DNA of 64,000 nucleotides, from positions 7,903-71,902 of the forward strand of contig CAJXDR010000009.1 of NCBI GenBank assembly GCA_913052345.1. The letters run 5' to 3'. The DNA is from UBA4421 sp002470275 (lineage in GTDB: Bacteria > Pseudomonadota > Gammaproteobacteria > Pseudomonadales > Azotimanducaceae). Both the position numbers and the translations under genes were made by a program. Positions within the stretch are counted from its first letter, which is position 1; each line of letters starts with the position of its first letter. Positions 51,176 through 60,283 of the stretch are shown one piece after another. The notes below the pieces were generated by a model. It worked only from the letters and a program-made list of their open reading frames with translations, made no database searches and had not been told where the DNA came from.

Positions 51176-51787
51176 ATGATCGATCAGCTCGCGGGCTTTG
51201 CGACGCTGCTGCAAAAGTGGAACCGGCGCGTCAATCTCATTTCTCGCCAGGACATGAATCGCTTGGTGTCCAGACACCTAATGGATAGTTTGAGTGCCTA
51301 CCCATGGGTGCACGGCCCCTCAGTGCTGGACATCGGGACGGGTGCTGGCTTACCAGGGATACCCCTAGCCATCGCCCTGCCGAAAAAACGGTTCTATCTC
51401 TGTGACCGAATGTCACGCCGCATCCGTTTTTTACACGCTGTCTGTCAGGAGCTGAAGCTTGCCAACGTCACCTTGGTGGAAAAAAACTTGGTTGCGGCAG
51501 CAGATGGGCTGCCTCACTTTGATACCATTCTGGCCCGGGGCGTAGCGACGGCCGGGGCGCTCTGGCCCACCGCATCGGTGCATTTGTCCAAGCAGGGCCG
51601 GGTGATTGTTTATGGTCATGCGTTGGCGGAGGAGCAAGACCAAACCGGGGGGGAGGAGTATCGTCTTCAGGAGATGCGCTGCGATATTCCTGGCATTGCG
51701 CACCCCCACTATTTACAGCTAATGACCTGGGCTGATGATGCTCGGCAACCTGGCAATGACGGGAGCGTAGAACATTGCAACGAGTGA
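51176..51787 (+). CDS. rsmG: 16S rRNA m7G527 methyltransferase RsmG (GidB)
   Basis: A SAM-dependent methyltransferase; from ATG 51176 it has 203 residues with LLQKWNRRVNLISRQD, RHLMDSLSAYPW and the SAM loop SVLDIGTGAGLPGIPLAIALP. The first 22 or so residues of the usual protein are missing from this start, yet the frame is open upstream and reads IADGLETFARSGSAWSKQITVE, which looks like the normal N-terminal helix. The true start may be ATT at 51110, with AGGGA a few bases upstream, or CTG at 51089 overlapping the mnmG stop. The 3' end overlaps parA by 13 bases. Confidence 0.93.
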   Translation: MIDQLAGFATLLQKWNRRVNLISRQDMNRLVSRHLMDSLSAYPWVHGPSVLDIGTGAGLPGIPLAIALPKKRFYLCDRMSRRIRFLHAVCQELKLANVTLVEKNLVAAADGLPHFDTILARGVATAGALWPTASVHLSKQGRVIVYGHALAEEQDQTGGEEYRLQEMRCDIPGIAHPHYLQLMTWADDARQPGNDGSVEHCNE

Positions 51788-52545
51788 TCGCGGTAGCCAA
51801 TCAGAAGGGAGGGGTCGGGAAGACCACGACCAGCGTAAACCTTAGCGCTGCATTGGCGCATCTTGGGCATCAGGTGTTATTGGCAGACCTTGACCCCCAG
51901 GGCAACGCAACCATGGGCAGCGGCGTGGATAAAAATGCCCTAGACCTCACGGCGGCCCAGTGGCTGCAGCAGGATGTCGCCTTAGGAGAAGTTGTACAGT
52001 CCTCTACGGCAGGTTTTTCAGTGCTGCCCGCCAATATCGAGCTGACTGGAGCCGAAGTCGCCCTCATGAGCATTGAGGGCCGCGAACGGATTCTCGCGAA
52101 TAAGCTCAAACAAGAGGCTGGGGCATTCGAATATGTCGTCATCGACTGCCCACCTGCGCTCAGTATTTTAACGGTCAATGCCCTGGTGGCAGCGACCGGG
52201 GTATTGATCCCCATGCAGTGTGAGTACTATGCGTTGGAGGGACTGTCGGCCCTTTTGGAGACGATAGAAGGCATCCGTGAGGTCGCTAATCCCGATCTGG
52301 AAATCGATGGCCTCTTGCGCACGATGTATGACGCAAGAAACAGCCTCAGCGTGGATGTATCACGACAGCTCATTCAATATTTTGGCGATAAAGTTTTCCG
52401 CACCGTGGTGCCGAGAAATGTGCGCCTGGCCGAGGCGCCGAGTCATGGTTTGCCGGTCTTACTGTATGATCACACATCGAGAGGCTCGGTGGCATATCAG
52501 GCCTTGGCCGCAGAGATGCTCAAGCGGCATGGCGGCGGGCCGTGA
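51775..52545 (+). CDS. parA: Chromosome partitioning ATPase ParA (Soj)
   Basis: A 256-residue Walker-type ATPase that moves the origin region together with ParB. The deviant Walker A is ANQKGGVGKTTTSVNLSAAL, followed by LLADLDPQGNATMG and YVVIDCPPALSILTVNAL. The start is probably TTG at 51775 with GGGAG nine bases upstream, giving the usual spacing to the Walker motif; a GTG at 51784 overlaps the rsmG stop as GTGA and is a possible alternative. Confidence 0.95.
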   Translation: MQRVIAVANQKGGVGKTTTSVNLSAALAHLGHQVLLADLDPQGNATMGSGVDKNALDLTAAQWLQQDVALGEVVQSSTAGFSVLPANIELTGAEVALMSIEGRERILANKLKQEAGAFEYVVIDCPPALSILTVNALVAATGVLIPMQCEYYALEGLSALLETIEGIREVANPDLEIDGLLRTMYDARNSLSVDVSRQLIQYFGDKVFRTVVPRNVRLAEAPSHGLPVLLYDHTSRGSVAYQALAAEMLKRHGGGP

Positions 52546-52632
52546 AACAAGTGAGCCTAGTTGGGTTGAAGTTCGTCATGACGGGGCAGGCGCCTACGCG
52601 ATTGGCATGTACACAGAGGAAGGGACTCCTGA

Positions 52633-53538
52633 ATGAGTAAGACGAGATTGGGCAAGGGTCTAGACTCGCTGCTGTCTGAGGCCTCGAAAAAAAGGATGAT
52701 GGCGGATAGCGCGGCGCAGCCGTCCACACCTTCAGATACTGCAACAAGTTCTGCTCCCGCAATTCTGGCGATACCGGTGGGCCAAATAGAGCGGAGCCCA
52801 TACCAACCGCGGCAGTATTTCGACCCCGAAACGCTAGAAGAGTTGGCGGAGAGTATTCGTCAGCGCGGCGTGTTGCAGCCAATTGTAGTCCGACCTCGCC
52901 TCTCCGGGGGCTATGAGCTGATTGCCGGCGAGAGGCGATGGCGCGCCGCCCAGTTGGCTGGCCTGAAGACGATTCCATCTGTGCGACAGGACGTGTCAGA
53001 CCGAGAAGCTTCCGCTATTGCGCTGATCGAGAATATTCAGCGGGAAGACCTTGGCGCTCTGGAGGAGGCCCTGGGGTTGGAGCGTATACGCAAAGAATTT
53101 GATCTCACCCAACAAGAGGTCGCAGAGGTGGTGGGAAAATCCCGAGCCTCTATTGCCAACAGCCTGCGCCTGTTAAACCTGGGCAGCGTCGCGCGCCAGT
53201 ATTTGCAGCAGGGCGAGCTGGAAATGGGGCATGCGCGTGCCCTGCTGAGTCTGTCAGGCCTGGTTCAGGATAGAGCCGCCGACCAAGTGGTGAGCGGGAA
53301 GCTGTCGGTTAGAGAGACAGAAGCCTTGGTTAAGCGGACCTTAAGCCCAAAGAATCCTGCGATTAGGGCCCAAGAGGTGGATGGCGATATTCAGTTGCTC
53401 AGGCGCCGGTTGATGGACCATTTGGGAGCCGGCGTTGAAATCAAACAGGGTCCTGGGGGCGCCGGCTCTCTGACCATCAAATACGCGAGCCTAGAAGAAC
53501 TGGACGGCGTACTAGAAAAGTTAAAGCTACCTGAATGA
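52633..53538 (+). CDS. parB: Chromosome partitioning protein ParB (Spo0J)
   Basis: A 301-residue CTP-dependent DNA clamp that loads at parS. It starts KTRLGKGLDSLLSE, with the ParB/Srx CTPase domain IERSPYQPRQYFDPETLEELAESIRQRGVLQPIVVRP and YELIAGERRWRAAQLAGL, then the helix-turn-helix LTQQEVAEVVGKSRASIANSLRLLNL. Its likely targets are the two parS palindromes in recF. Confidence 0.96.
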   Translation: MSKTRLGKGLDSLLSEASKKRMMADSAAQPSTPSDTATSSAPAILAIPVGQIERSPYQPRQYFDPETLEELAESIRQRGVLQPIVVRPRLSGGYELIAGERRWRAAQLAGLKTIPSVRQDVSDREASAIALIENIQREDLGALEEALGLERIRKEFDLTQQEVAEVVGKSRASIANSLRLLNLGSVARQYLQQGELEMGHARALLSLSGLVQDRAADQVVSGKLSVRETEALVKRTLSPKNPAIRAQEVDGDIQLLRRRLMDHLGAGVEIKQGPGGAGSLTIKYASLEELDGVLEKLKLPE

Positions 53539-53550
53539 TATTTCGCCCAA

Positions 53551-53955
53551 ATGCAATTGAATGAGAGCAAGCCGGAACCTATACTACGCGCCGCAAAGAA
53601 GCGGCCCCCCGAACGCCTCGGCCCCTCCTCCATCGTGGGCTACCAACTCCTAATGGGTTTGGTCTGTTGCCTAGGGTCCTTAGGATTTGGGTTGCATCAA
53701 GGTGTTAGTGCGCTCATAGGATGGGCGACGGCAGCAGTGCCAACCGCTTATTGGGTCTGGGGGAGTTCGACGTCTCTGGACGCAGCCAGGATTTTGCGTC
53801 AGGGCGTGTTGAAGTTTGTTTTTTCCTGTTCGCTTATGGTGATCGCCATAGTGACTCTGGAAATCGACGCCTTGGCCTTCGTCGTCGGCATAGTGGCCGC
53901 CCAATCCGGTCATCTTTGGGCGCTGTTTGGCACGGTTCGAGAAACCGAGGTTTAG
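53551..53955 (+). CDS. atpI: ATP synthase subunit I (AtpI)
   Basis: A 134-residue membrane protein with four helices, beginning with a polar tail of about 25 residues. Subunit I is thought to help assemble the c-ring or carry magnesium. The family is weakly conserved; the call rests on the helix pattern, length and position between parB (12 bases upstream) and atpB. Confidence 0.85.
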   Translation: MQLNESKPEPILRAAKKRPPERLGPSSIVGYQLLMGLVCCLGSLGFGLHQGVSALIGWATAAVPTAYWVWGSSTSLDAARILRQGVLKFVFSCSLMVIAIVTLEIDALAFVVGIVAAQSGHLWALFGTVRETEV

Positions 53956-54058
53956 CCGTCAGGGGCGAAGCTGGAGGCCAGAGAGTAGACGTTTGTTCGA
54001 GAGGCCAGGAATAAAGGGTCGAGATAGGCCCGAGACAGGTGAGCGATAGGAAAGAACA

Positions 54059-54907
54059 ATGAGCAGCGAGACGAAAACAACGTCAGATTACATCCAGCAC
54101 CACCTGACCAACCTCACCTATGGACAACATCCAGACGGGCACTGGGGATTTGCTCACAGTGCAGCGGAAGTCGCGGAAATGGGCTTTTGGTCGATCAACG
54201 TGGACTCCATGCTCTGGTCAATCGGTCTTGGCCTCCTATTCGCCCTGGTGTTTCGTCGTGCAGCGGTCCATGCAACGTCCGGCGTGCCCTCGGGCCTACA
54301 GAATATGGTGGAGATGATCGTTGAGTTCATCGAAGACACCACCTCGAGCATCTTCCACTATAAGAATGATTTGATAGCACCGCTTGCGATGACCATATTC
54401 GTATGGGTATTTTTGATGAATGCCATGGACCTTGTACCCGTGGACTGGCTGCCGGAGCTTGCGGTGGCGTTGGGTGTCTCCCACATGAAAGTGGTCCCTT
54501 CCACCGATCCCAATATCACTATGGCGATGGCGCTCTCGGTATTTGCACTTATTCTGTATTACTCGATAAAGCAGAAGGGCCCGGTTGGCTTTATAAAGGA
54601 ACTGACGCTGCACCCCTTCCCGTCGATCTTTGCTATTCCAGTCAATTTCTTGCTGGAATTTGTCTCGCTGATCGCCAAGCCGCTGTCTCTAGGCCTGCGT
54701 CTCTTTGGTAACATGTACGCCGGAGAGATGATTTTTATCTTGATCGCCCTCATGTTCGGTGGCGGCATTGTCTATGCGCTGTTTGGCGGGGTGCTGCAGT
54801 GGGTGTGGGCGGTCTTCCACGTGCTGGTGATCACGCTGCAGGCCTTTATATTTGCGGTCCTAACCGTTGTGTATCTGGCCCAGGCTCACGACACAGAGGA
54901 ACACTAA
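54059..54907 (+). CDS. atpB: ATP synthase Fo subunit a
   Basis: A 282-residue membrane subunit forming the proton half-channels. The essential Arg is in LSLGLRLFGNMYAGEMIF, and FVWVFLMNAMDLVPVDWLP and QAFIFAVLTVVYLAQAHDTEEH are typical. GGAAAG lies upstream of the ATG. First structural gene of the Fo part. Confidence 0.96.
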   Translation: MSSETKTTSDYIQHHLTNLTYGQHPDGHWGFAHSAAEVAEMGFWSINVDSMLWSIGLGLLFALVFRRAAVHATSGVPSGLQNMVEMIVEFIEDTTSSIFHYKNDLIAPLAMTIFVWVFLMNAMDLVPVDWLPELAVALGVSHMKVVPSTDPNITMAMALSVFALILYYSIKQKGPVGFIKELTLHPFPSIFAIPVNFLLEFVSLIAKPLSLGLRLFGNMYAGEMIFILIALMFGGGIVYALFGGVLQWVWAVFHVLVITLQAFIFAVLTVVYLAQAHDTEEH

Positions 54908-54910
54908 CTA

Positions 54911-54943
54911 GCCTTATAAAAAGGCACCGTGCGGCATTGCCGC
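54911..54943 (+). promoter_or_regulatory. Two small hairpins between atpB and atpE
   Basis: GCCTT-ATAAA-AAGGC (54911-54925) and GCGGC-ATT-GCCGC (54931-54943) lie in the gap before atpE. They may stabilise the mRNA or affect translation of the c subunit, which is needed in many copies. A role is inference. Confidence 0.4.
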
Positions 54944-54971
54944 GAACCTAAAACGACAATTGGGAGTTGAA

Positions 54972-55205
54972 ATGGAACTAGCAGGACTTTTGTATATCGC
55001 CGGCGGACTGATGATGGGCCTTGGCGCGGTCGGCGCAGCCGTGGGTGTGGGTGTACTGGGAGGCAAGTTCCTGGAAGGCATCGCCCGCCAGCCTGAACTG
55101 TTGCCCATGCTCCGAACCCAGCTGTTTATTGTTCTAGGCCTGGTAGACGCCGTTCCCATGATTGCCGTGGGTATTGGTCTGTATGTGATCTTCGCCGTTG
55201 CTTAG
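54972..55205 (+). CDS. atpE: ATP synthase Fo subunit c
   Basis: A 77-residue hairpin of two helices that forms the rotor ring. The polar loop is ARQP (residues 38-41), and the ion-binding carboxylate is Asp59 in LGLVDAVPM, without the extra Gln/Ser/Thr ligands of sodium types, so it is a proton type. GGGAG lies about six bases upstream of ATG 54972; a longer frame from 54960 was rejected. Confidence 0.96.
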   Translation: MELAGLLYIAGGLMMGLGAVGAAVGVGVLGGKFLEGIARQPELLPMLRTQLFIVLGLVDAVPMIAVGIGLYVIFAVA

Positions 55206-55311
55206 AACCGCAAATGGTTGGCGGTCCTGTGGGGAGCCAGGACGTTGGGGAATGTGTGCCCTACCTGCTGCCCGCCACAACCGCAGAAAGTAAATTGACG
55301 AGAGAAGTGCG

Positions 55312-55782
55312 ATGAATCTAAACGCAACGATAATCGGCCAAAGCATTACGTTTTTCTTCTTTGTTTGGTTTTGTATGAAGTTTATCTGGCCGCTGGTTGG
55401 CGCAGCCATGAGAGAGCGGCAAGAGACCATTGCTGCCGGGCTGAGAGCGTCAGAAGAAGCGGATCAAAAGCTGGCGCTTGCAGCCAGCAATGCCGAAGAA
55501 GAACTTACAACGGCAAAGGCAGAAGCCTCAGCAATCATTGAGCAAGCCCGCGCGCGTGCGAGCCAAATGGTGGAGGAAGCCAAGACTGAGGCACGCGGTG
55601 AAGGCGAACGACTGGTTGAAGCCGCGAAGGCGGAGATCGAACAAGAAGTCAATCGGGCGAAAGAGTCGCTGCGCGCCCAGGTTGCCGAATTAGTGGTCAC
55701 CGGCGCTGAACGCATAATCGAAGACAGCGTGGATGCAGACAAGCACGACGCCATGCTGAAAAAGCTGGCTGCTGAGCTCTAA
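55312..55782 (+). CDS. atpF: ATP synthase Fo subunit b
   Basis: A 156-residue stalk protein with one N-terminal helix (IIGQSITFFFFVWFCMKFIWPLV) and a long Ala/Glu/Lys-rich coiled coil. Length equals that of the E. coli subunit. A GAGAGAAG stretch precedes the ATG. Confidence 0.96.
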   Translation: MNLNATIIGQSITFFFFVWFCMKFIWPLVGAAMRERQETIAAGLRASEEADQKLALAASNAEEELTTAKAEASAIIEQARARASQMVEEAKTEARGEGERLVEAAKAEIEQEVNRAKESLRAQVAELVVTGAERIIEDSVDADKHDAMLKKLAAEL

Positions 55783-55785
55783 GCT

Positions 55786-56325
55786 ATGACGGAGCTAGCA
55801 ACGCTATCAAGACCCTATGCAAATGCGCTGTTCGATTTGGCGACGGAAGCAAAGCAGCTTGAGGAATGGTCCAAAACCATGGCGACCCTCGATGCTGCAG
55901 CTAATGACGCGACGGTCGCGCTGATGCTGAACAGCCCGGAGTTCACTGCAAACGACAAGGCCAAGCGACTGGCTACACTGTGCGCAGACGAAGTCAGCAG
56001 TGACGCCGAGCGTTTTCTGCAGGCCTTGGCTGAGCATGATCGTCTGGGGCTCATCCAAGAAGTGCGCGAACAATACGAAGCGCTTCGCGCCGAGCAGGAA
56101 CGCAGCCTTGAGGTGGAGATTATATCGGCCAGGGCTCTGACGGAGAGCCAGGAAGCCCTCCTTGTTAGCGCCCTGGAACAAAAGTTTGATAAAGAAATTT
56201 CATCCACCGTGCGCATTGACGAAGCATTGGTGGGTGGCGCAGTGATCCGGGCGGGCGACGTAATCATCGATGGTTCGGTACGGGGTCGATTAACGAAATT
56301 AGTGGATACGCTGGTGCAGAGCTAG
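55786..56325 (+). CDS. atpH: ATP synthase F1 subunit delta
   Basis: A 179-residue protein that ties the b-stalk to the F1 head. It starts LATLSRPYANALFDLA and ends with VDEALVGGAVIRAGDVIIDGSVRGRLTKL, both family signatures. It begins three bases after atpF. Confidence 0.96.
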   Translation: MTELATLSRPYANALFDLATEAKQLEEWSKTMATLDAAANDATVALMLNSPEFTANDKAKRLATLCADEVSSDAERFLQALAEHDRLGLIQEVREQYEALRAEQERSLEVEIISARALTESQEALLVSALEQKFDKEISSTVRIDEALVGGAVIRAGDVIIDGSVRGRLTKLVDTLVQS

Positions 56326-56363
56326 GCACCTCCGACGCGAAACGAGATTAAAAGGAAACGAAC

Positions 56364-57908
56364 ATGCAGCAACTGAATCCCTCCGAAATTAGCGACATCA
56401 TCAAAAATCGGATTCAGGGCCTCGATATCAAGGCAGAAGCCAAGAACGAGGGAACCGTCGTTGGGGTTTCCGACGGCATCGTTAGAATTCATGGCCTCGC
56501 CGACGCGCAGTATGGCGAAATGATCGAGTTCGATGGGGGCCTCTTTGGTATGGCTCTTAACCTCGAGCGAGACTCTGTGGGCGTGGTGGTACTGGGTGAG
56601 TATGACCAGCTGCGTGAGGGTATGACTGCCCGCTGCACCGGCCGCATTCTAGAGGTCCCCGTGGGGCCTGAACTCTTGGGCCGCGTTGTGGACGCTTTGG
56701 GGAATCCCATTGACGGCAAAGGGCCCTTGAACGCCACGGGGAGTTCACCTATCGAAAAGGTCGCGCCCGGGGTTATTGCGCGACAGTCCGTAGATCAACC
56801 GGTCCAGCTAGGCTTTAAGTGTATTGACGCTATGGTGCCCGTTGGCCGGGGACAGCGTGAGCTGATTATTGGCGACCGCCAGATCGGTAAGACCGCCATC
56901 GCCATTGACGCCATCATCAACCAAAAAACCAGCGGCATTAAGTGCGTCTACGTGGCCATCGGTCAGAAGATGTCGACCATCGCTAACATCGTTCGCACCC
57001 TGGAGGAGAACGGGGCCATGGAATATACGACCGTTGTCGCTGCGGGCGCAGCGGACCCGGCCGCCATGCAGTTTATCTCTGCTTACTCAGGGTGCTCTAT
57101 TGGTGAATACTTCCGTGATACTGGTGAAGATGCGCTGGTGATCTACGATGACCTGACAAAGCAAGCCTGGGCCTACCGCCAGATTTCTCTGTTGCTGAAG
57201 CGCCCACCCGGACGGGAAGCCTACCCAGGGGATGTATTCTATTTGCACTCACGGTTACTCGAGCGAGCAGCTCGTGTGAATGCAGACTATGTGGAAAACA
57301 TCACCGATGGTGCGGTCAAGGGCAAGACCGGTTCGTTGACCGCGCTGCCTATCATTGAAACCCAAGCGGGGGACGTCTCTGCGTTCGTACCTACCAACGT
57401 GATCTCCATTACCGATGGCCAGATATTCCTTGAGGCCGAGAATTTCAACGCCGGGCTTCGCCCCGCCATGAGCCCGGGTATCTCAGTCTCACGGGTGGGC
57501 GGTTCTGCCCAGGTGCCCTTCATGAAAAAGATATCTGGCGGTATTAAAAATGCGTTGGCTCAGTATCGTGAGCTGGCCGCTTTCTCACAGTTCGCATCTG
57601 ACCTCGACGAGGCGACCCGGCGTCAGCTAGAGCATGGCCAGCGCGTCACCGAGCTAATGAAGCAAAAGCAGTTCTCGCCCATGTCCGTCGCCGAAATGGG
57701 CACCGTGCTCTTCGCCGCGAACGAAGGATATTTGGAAGATGTGCCAGTGGACAAGGTGTTGGACTTCGAGCAAGGCCTGTTGAGCTTTATGAACGCCGAA
57801 TACGCCGAGTTCGTGGCCTCTACAAATGATGCCGGCGCTTACAACGATGATGTCGTGGCAACGCTTCATGACATCATCAAGAAATTCAAGGCGACCCAGG
57901 CCTACTAG
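56364..57908 (+). CDS. atpA: ATP synthase F1 subunit alpha
   Basis: A 514-residue subunit with a non-catalytic nucleotide site. Walker A is GDRQIGKTAIA; LNPSEISDIIKNRIQ at the start, ALGNPIDGKGP, and RPAMSPGISVSRVGGSAQ are typical. AAAGGAAACG lies upstream of the ATG. Confidence 0.97.
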   Translation: MQQLNPSEISDIIKNRIQGLDIKAEAKNEGTVVGVSDGIVRIHGLADAQYGEMIEFDGGLFGMALNLERDSVGVVVLGEYDQLREGMTARCTGRILEVPVGPELLGRVVDALGNPIDGKGPLNATGSSPIEKVAPGVIARQSVDQPVQLGFKCIDAMVPVGRGQRELIIGDRQIGKTAIAIDAIINQKTSGIKCVYVAIGQKMSTIANIVRTLEENGAMEYTTVVAAGAADPAAMQFISAYSGCSIGEYFRDTGEDALVIYDDLTKQAWAYRQISLLLKRPPGREAYPGDVFYLHSRLLERAARVNADYVENITDGAVKGKTGSLTALPIIETQAGDVSAFVPTNVISITDGQIFLEAENFNAGLRPAMSPGISVSRVGGSAQVPFMKKISGGIKNALAQYRELAAFSQFASDLDEATRRQLEHGQRVTELMKQKQFSPMSVAEMGTVLFAANEGYLEDVPVDKVLDFEQGLLSFMNAEYAEFVASTNDAGAYNDDVVATLHDIIKKFKATQAY

Positions 57909-57925
57909 GACGAGGGGTACGGACC

Positions 57926-58786
57926 ATGGCAGTCGGTAAAGAAATTAAGAACAAGATCGGCAGCGTGCAAAACACGCAAAAGATCACCAGCGCGATGCAA
58001 ATGGTAGCGGCGAGCAAGATGCGCCGCACCCAGGACCGCATGCAGCATGGCAAGCCCTACAGCCAGCGAATTCGTAGCGTGATCAGCCATCTGGCGAACT
58101 CCAATCCTGAGTACAAACATGCCTTTATGGTGGCGCGCGAAGTTAAGCGGGTGGGCTATATCGTTGTGTCATCGGATCGAGGCCTCTGCGGCGGCCTCAA
58201 CGTCAACCTCTTCAGGAAGGTCGTTAGAGAGCTGGCAGAGCTTGATGCTCGAGGGATCGAGGTGGATTTGGGCCTTATTGGCAATAAGGCAGGCCCATTT
58301 TTCCGATCCATCGGCGGAAACGTGATCGCCGTTATGGCCGATGTAGGGGAGACGCCGTCCATCGCCGACCTCATTGGCGGTATTCGCGTGATGCTAGATG
58401 CGTATTCTAATGGGTCAATCGACCAGCTTTATCTGGCTAGCAACGAATTTGAAAACACCATGACCCAAACCCCCGTGGTGCGGCAGCTGCTGCCTTTGGA
58501 CCCGTCGGACGAAGAGGCCTATCGCCACCGCTGGGACTATATCTATGAGCCAGACGCTCAGCAGCTTATTGAGGGCCTCTTGTTGAGGTACCTAGAGTCT
58601 CAGGTTTATCAAGCAGTGATCGAGAACGGGGCCTGTGAGCAGGCAGCCAAGATGATTGCTATGAAGAACGCGACTGAAAATGCAGAAAAGCTAATAGATG
58701 AACTTCGCTTGATCTATAACAATGCTCGGCAGGCGGCGATTACTCAGGAAATTGCTGAGATCGTGTCAGGAGCGGCGGCAGTATAA
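57926..58786 (+). CDS. atpG: ATP synthase F1 subunit gamma
   Basis: A 286-residue central shaft. It starts KEIKNKIGSVQNTQKITSAMQMVAASKMRR and ends with MIAMKNATENAEKLIDELRLIYNNARQAAITQEIAEIVSGAAA, the two long helices of the coiled coil. Confidence 0.97.
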   Translation: MAVGKEIKNKIGSVQNTQKITSAMQMVAASKMRRTQDRMQHGKPYSQRIRSVISHLANSNPEYKHAFMVAREVKRVGYIVVSSDRGLCGGLNVNLFRKVVRELAELDARGIEVDLGLIGNKAGPFFRSIGGNVIAVMADVGETPSIADLIGGIRVMLDAYSNGSIDQLYLASNEFENTMTQTPVVRQLLPLDPSDEEAYRHRWDYIYEPDAQQLIEGLLLRYLESQVYQAVIENGACEQAAKMIAMKNATENAEKLIDELRLIYNNARQAAITQEIAEIVSGAAAV

Positions 58787-58858
58787 GGGTCCTCGAGGCG
58801 CCCACGGGATGGGCAAGAAGCCAGAGGCAATGACATTACGAACAGGAAGAGGCTAGAA

Positions 58859-60235
58859 ATGAGCAGTGGTCGAATCGTACAAATTATCGGCGCCGTCATC
58901 GACGTAGAGTTTGATCGGCAGGACGTGCCAAACGTGTATGACGCGTTGTCAGTTAGCGAGCATGGACTGACGCTAGAGGTTCAGCAGCAGCTGGGGGACG
59001 GCATCGTGCGCACCATTGCCATGGGAACCTCCGACGGCCTGTCTCGTGGTTTAGAGGTCACCAATACCGGCGCGCCAATCTCCATACCGGTCGGCGAGGA
59101 AACCTTGGGACGGATTGTGGACGTTCTGGGGACGCCCATCGACGAGAAGGGGCCCATCAACGCCCAGCAGCAGCTGCCCATTCACCGAAAGGCGCCTAAA
59201 TTTGATGATCAGGTGGGTGGCAACGAGGTGCTGGAAACGGGCATCAAGGTCATCGACCTGATTTGTCCATTCGCCCGGGGCGGTAAGGTTGGATTGTTTG
59301 GCGGTGCAGGCGTTGGTAAGACCGTGACCATGCTTGAACTGATTCGAAACATCGCCATCGAACACTCCGGTCTGTCGGTATTTGCAGGTGTGGGTGAGCG
59401 AACGCGCGAAGGCAACGACTTCTATTATGAAATGGAAGAAGCCGGAGTTTTGGATAAAATTTCCCTGGTATTCGGCCAGATGAATGAACCACCCGGCAAC
59501 CGTCTTCGGGTGGCCCTGACGGGCCTGACCATGGCCGAACAGTTTCGTGACGAAGGGCGTGACGTTCTGCTCTTCGTGGACAATATTTACCGCTATACGT
59601 TAGCGGGCACCGAGGTTTCTGCTCTTCTTGGCCGAATGCCTTCAGCGGTGGGCTATCAGCCAACCCTGGCGGAGGAGATGGGCGTGCTGCAAGAGCGCAT
59701 CACCACCACCAAAACGGGCTCCATTACATCAGTGCAGGCGGTTTACGTGCCGGCAGATGACCTGACGGACCCCTCGCCAGCAACGACCTTCGCCCACCTG
59801 GATTCCACGGTGACCCTGTCTCGAGCTATTACCGACCTAGGTATTTACCCTGCCGTTGACCCCCTTGATTCCACCAGTCGCCAGCTGGACCCGCTGGTTG
59901 TTGGGGAAGAGCATTATGGGGTTGCCCAAGAAGTTCAGCAGGTACTCCAACGGTACCAAGAGCTGCGGGACATCATCGCGATTCTGGGCATGGACGAACT
60001 CTCTGAAGAGGACAAGCAGCTGGTTTATCGTGCCAGAAAGATTCAGAAGTTCTTTTCTCAGCCGTTCTTCGTGGCCGAGCAGTTCACGGGTAATAGCGGG
60101 AAGTTCGTGAGTCGCGAAGAGACGGTGCGAAGCTTCAAAGCCATTCTGGAGGGGGAATACGATCACCTGCCAGAAGACGCTTTCTATATGGTGGGGGGAA
60201 TCGAGGACGCCATCGAAAAGGCAAAAACGCTTTAA
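58859..60235 (+). CDS. atpD: ATP synthase F1 subunit beta
   Basis: A 458-residue catalytic subunit. Walker A is GGAGVGKTVTM, followed by VGERTREGNDFYYEM (catalytic Glu) and LLFVDNIYRYTLAGTEVSALLGRMPSAVGYQPTLAEEMG. Length equals that of E. coli beta to within two residues. Confidence 0.97.
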   Translation: MSSGRIVQIIGAVIDVEFDRQDVPNVYDALSVSEHGLTLEVQQQLGDGIVRTIAMGTSDGLSRGLEVTNTGAPISIPVGEETLGRIVDVLGTPIDEKGPINAQQQLPIHRKAPKFDDQVGGNEVLETGIKVIDLICPFARGGKVGLFGGAGVGKTVTMLELIRNIAIEHSGLSVFAGVGERTREGNDFYYEMEEAGVLDKISLVFGQMNEPPGNRLRVALTGLTMAEQFRDEGRDVLLFVDNIYRYTLAGTEVSALLGRMPSAVGYQPTLAEEMGVLQERITTTKTGSITSVQAVYVPADDLTDPSPATTFAHLDSTVTLSRAITDLGIYPAVDPLDSTSRQLDPLVVGEEHYGVAQEVQQVLQRYQELRDIIAILGMDELSEEDKQLVYRARKIQKFFSQPFFVAEQFTGNSGKFVSREETVRSFKAILEGEYDHLPEDAFYMVGGIEDAIEKAKTL

Positions 60236-60283
60236 CGGCTGCGCCGATAGCGGACCAATCGCACTGAGATAAGGAACAAGATT

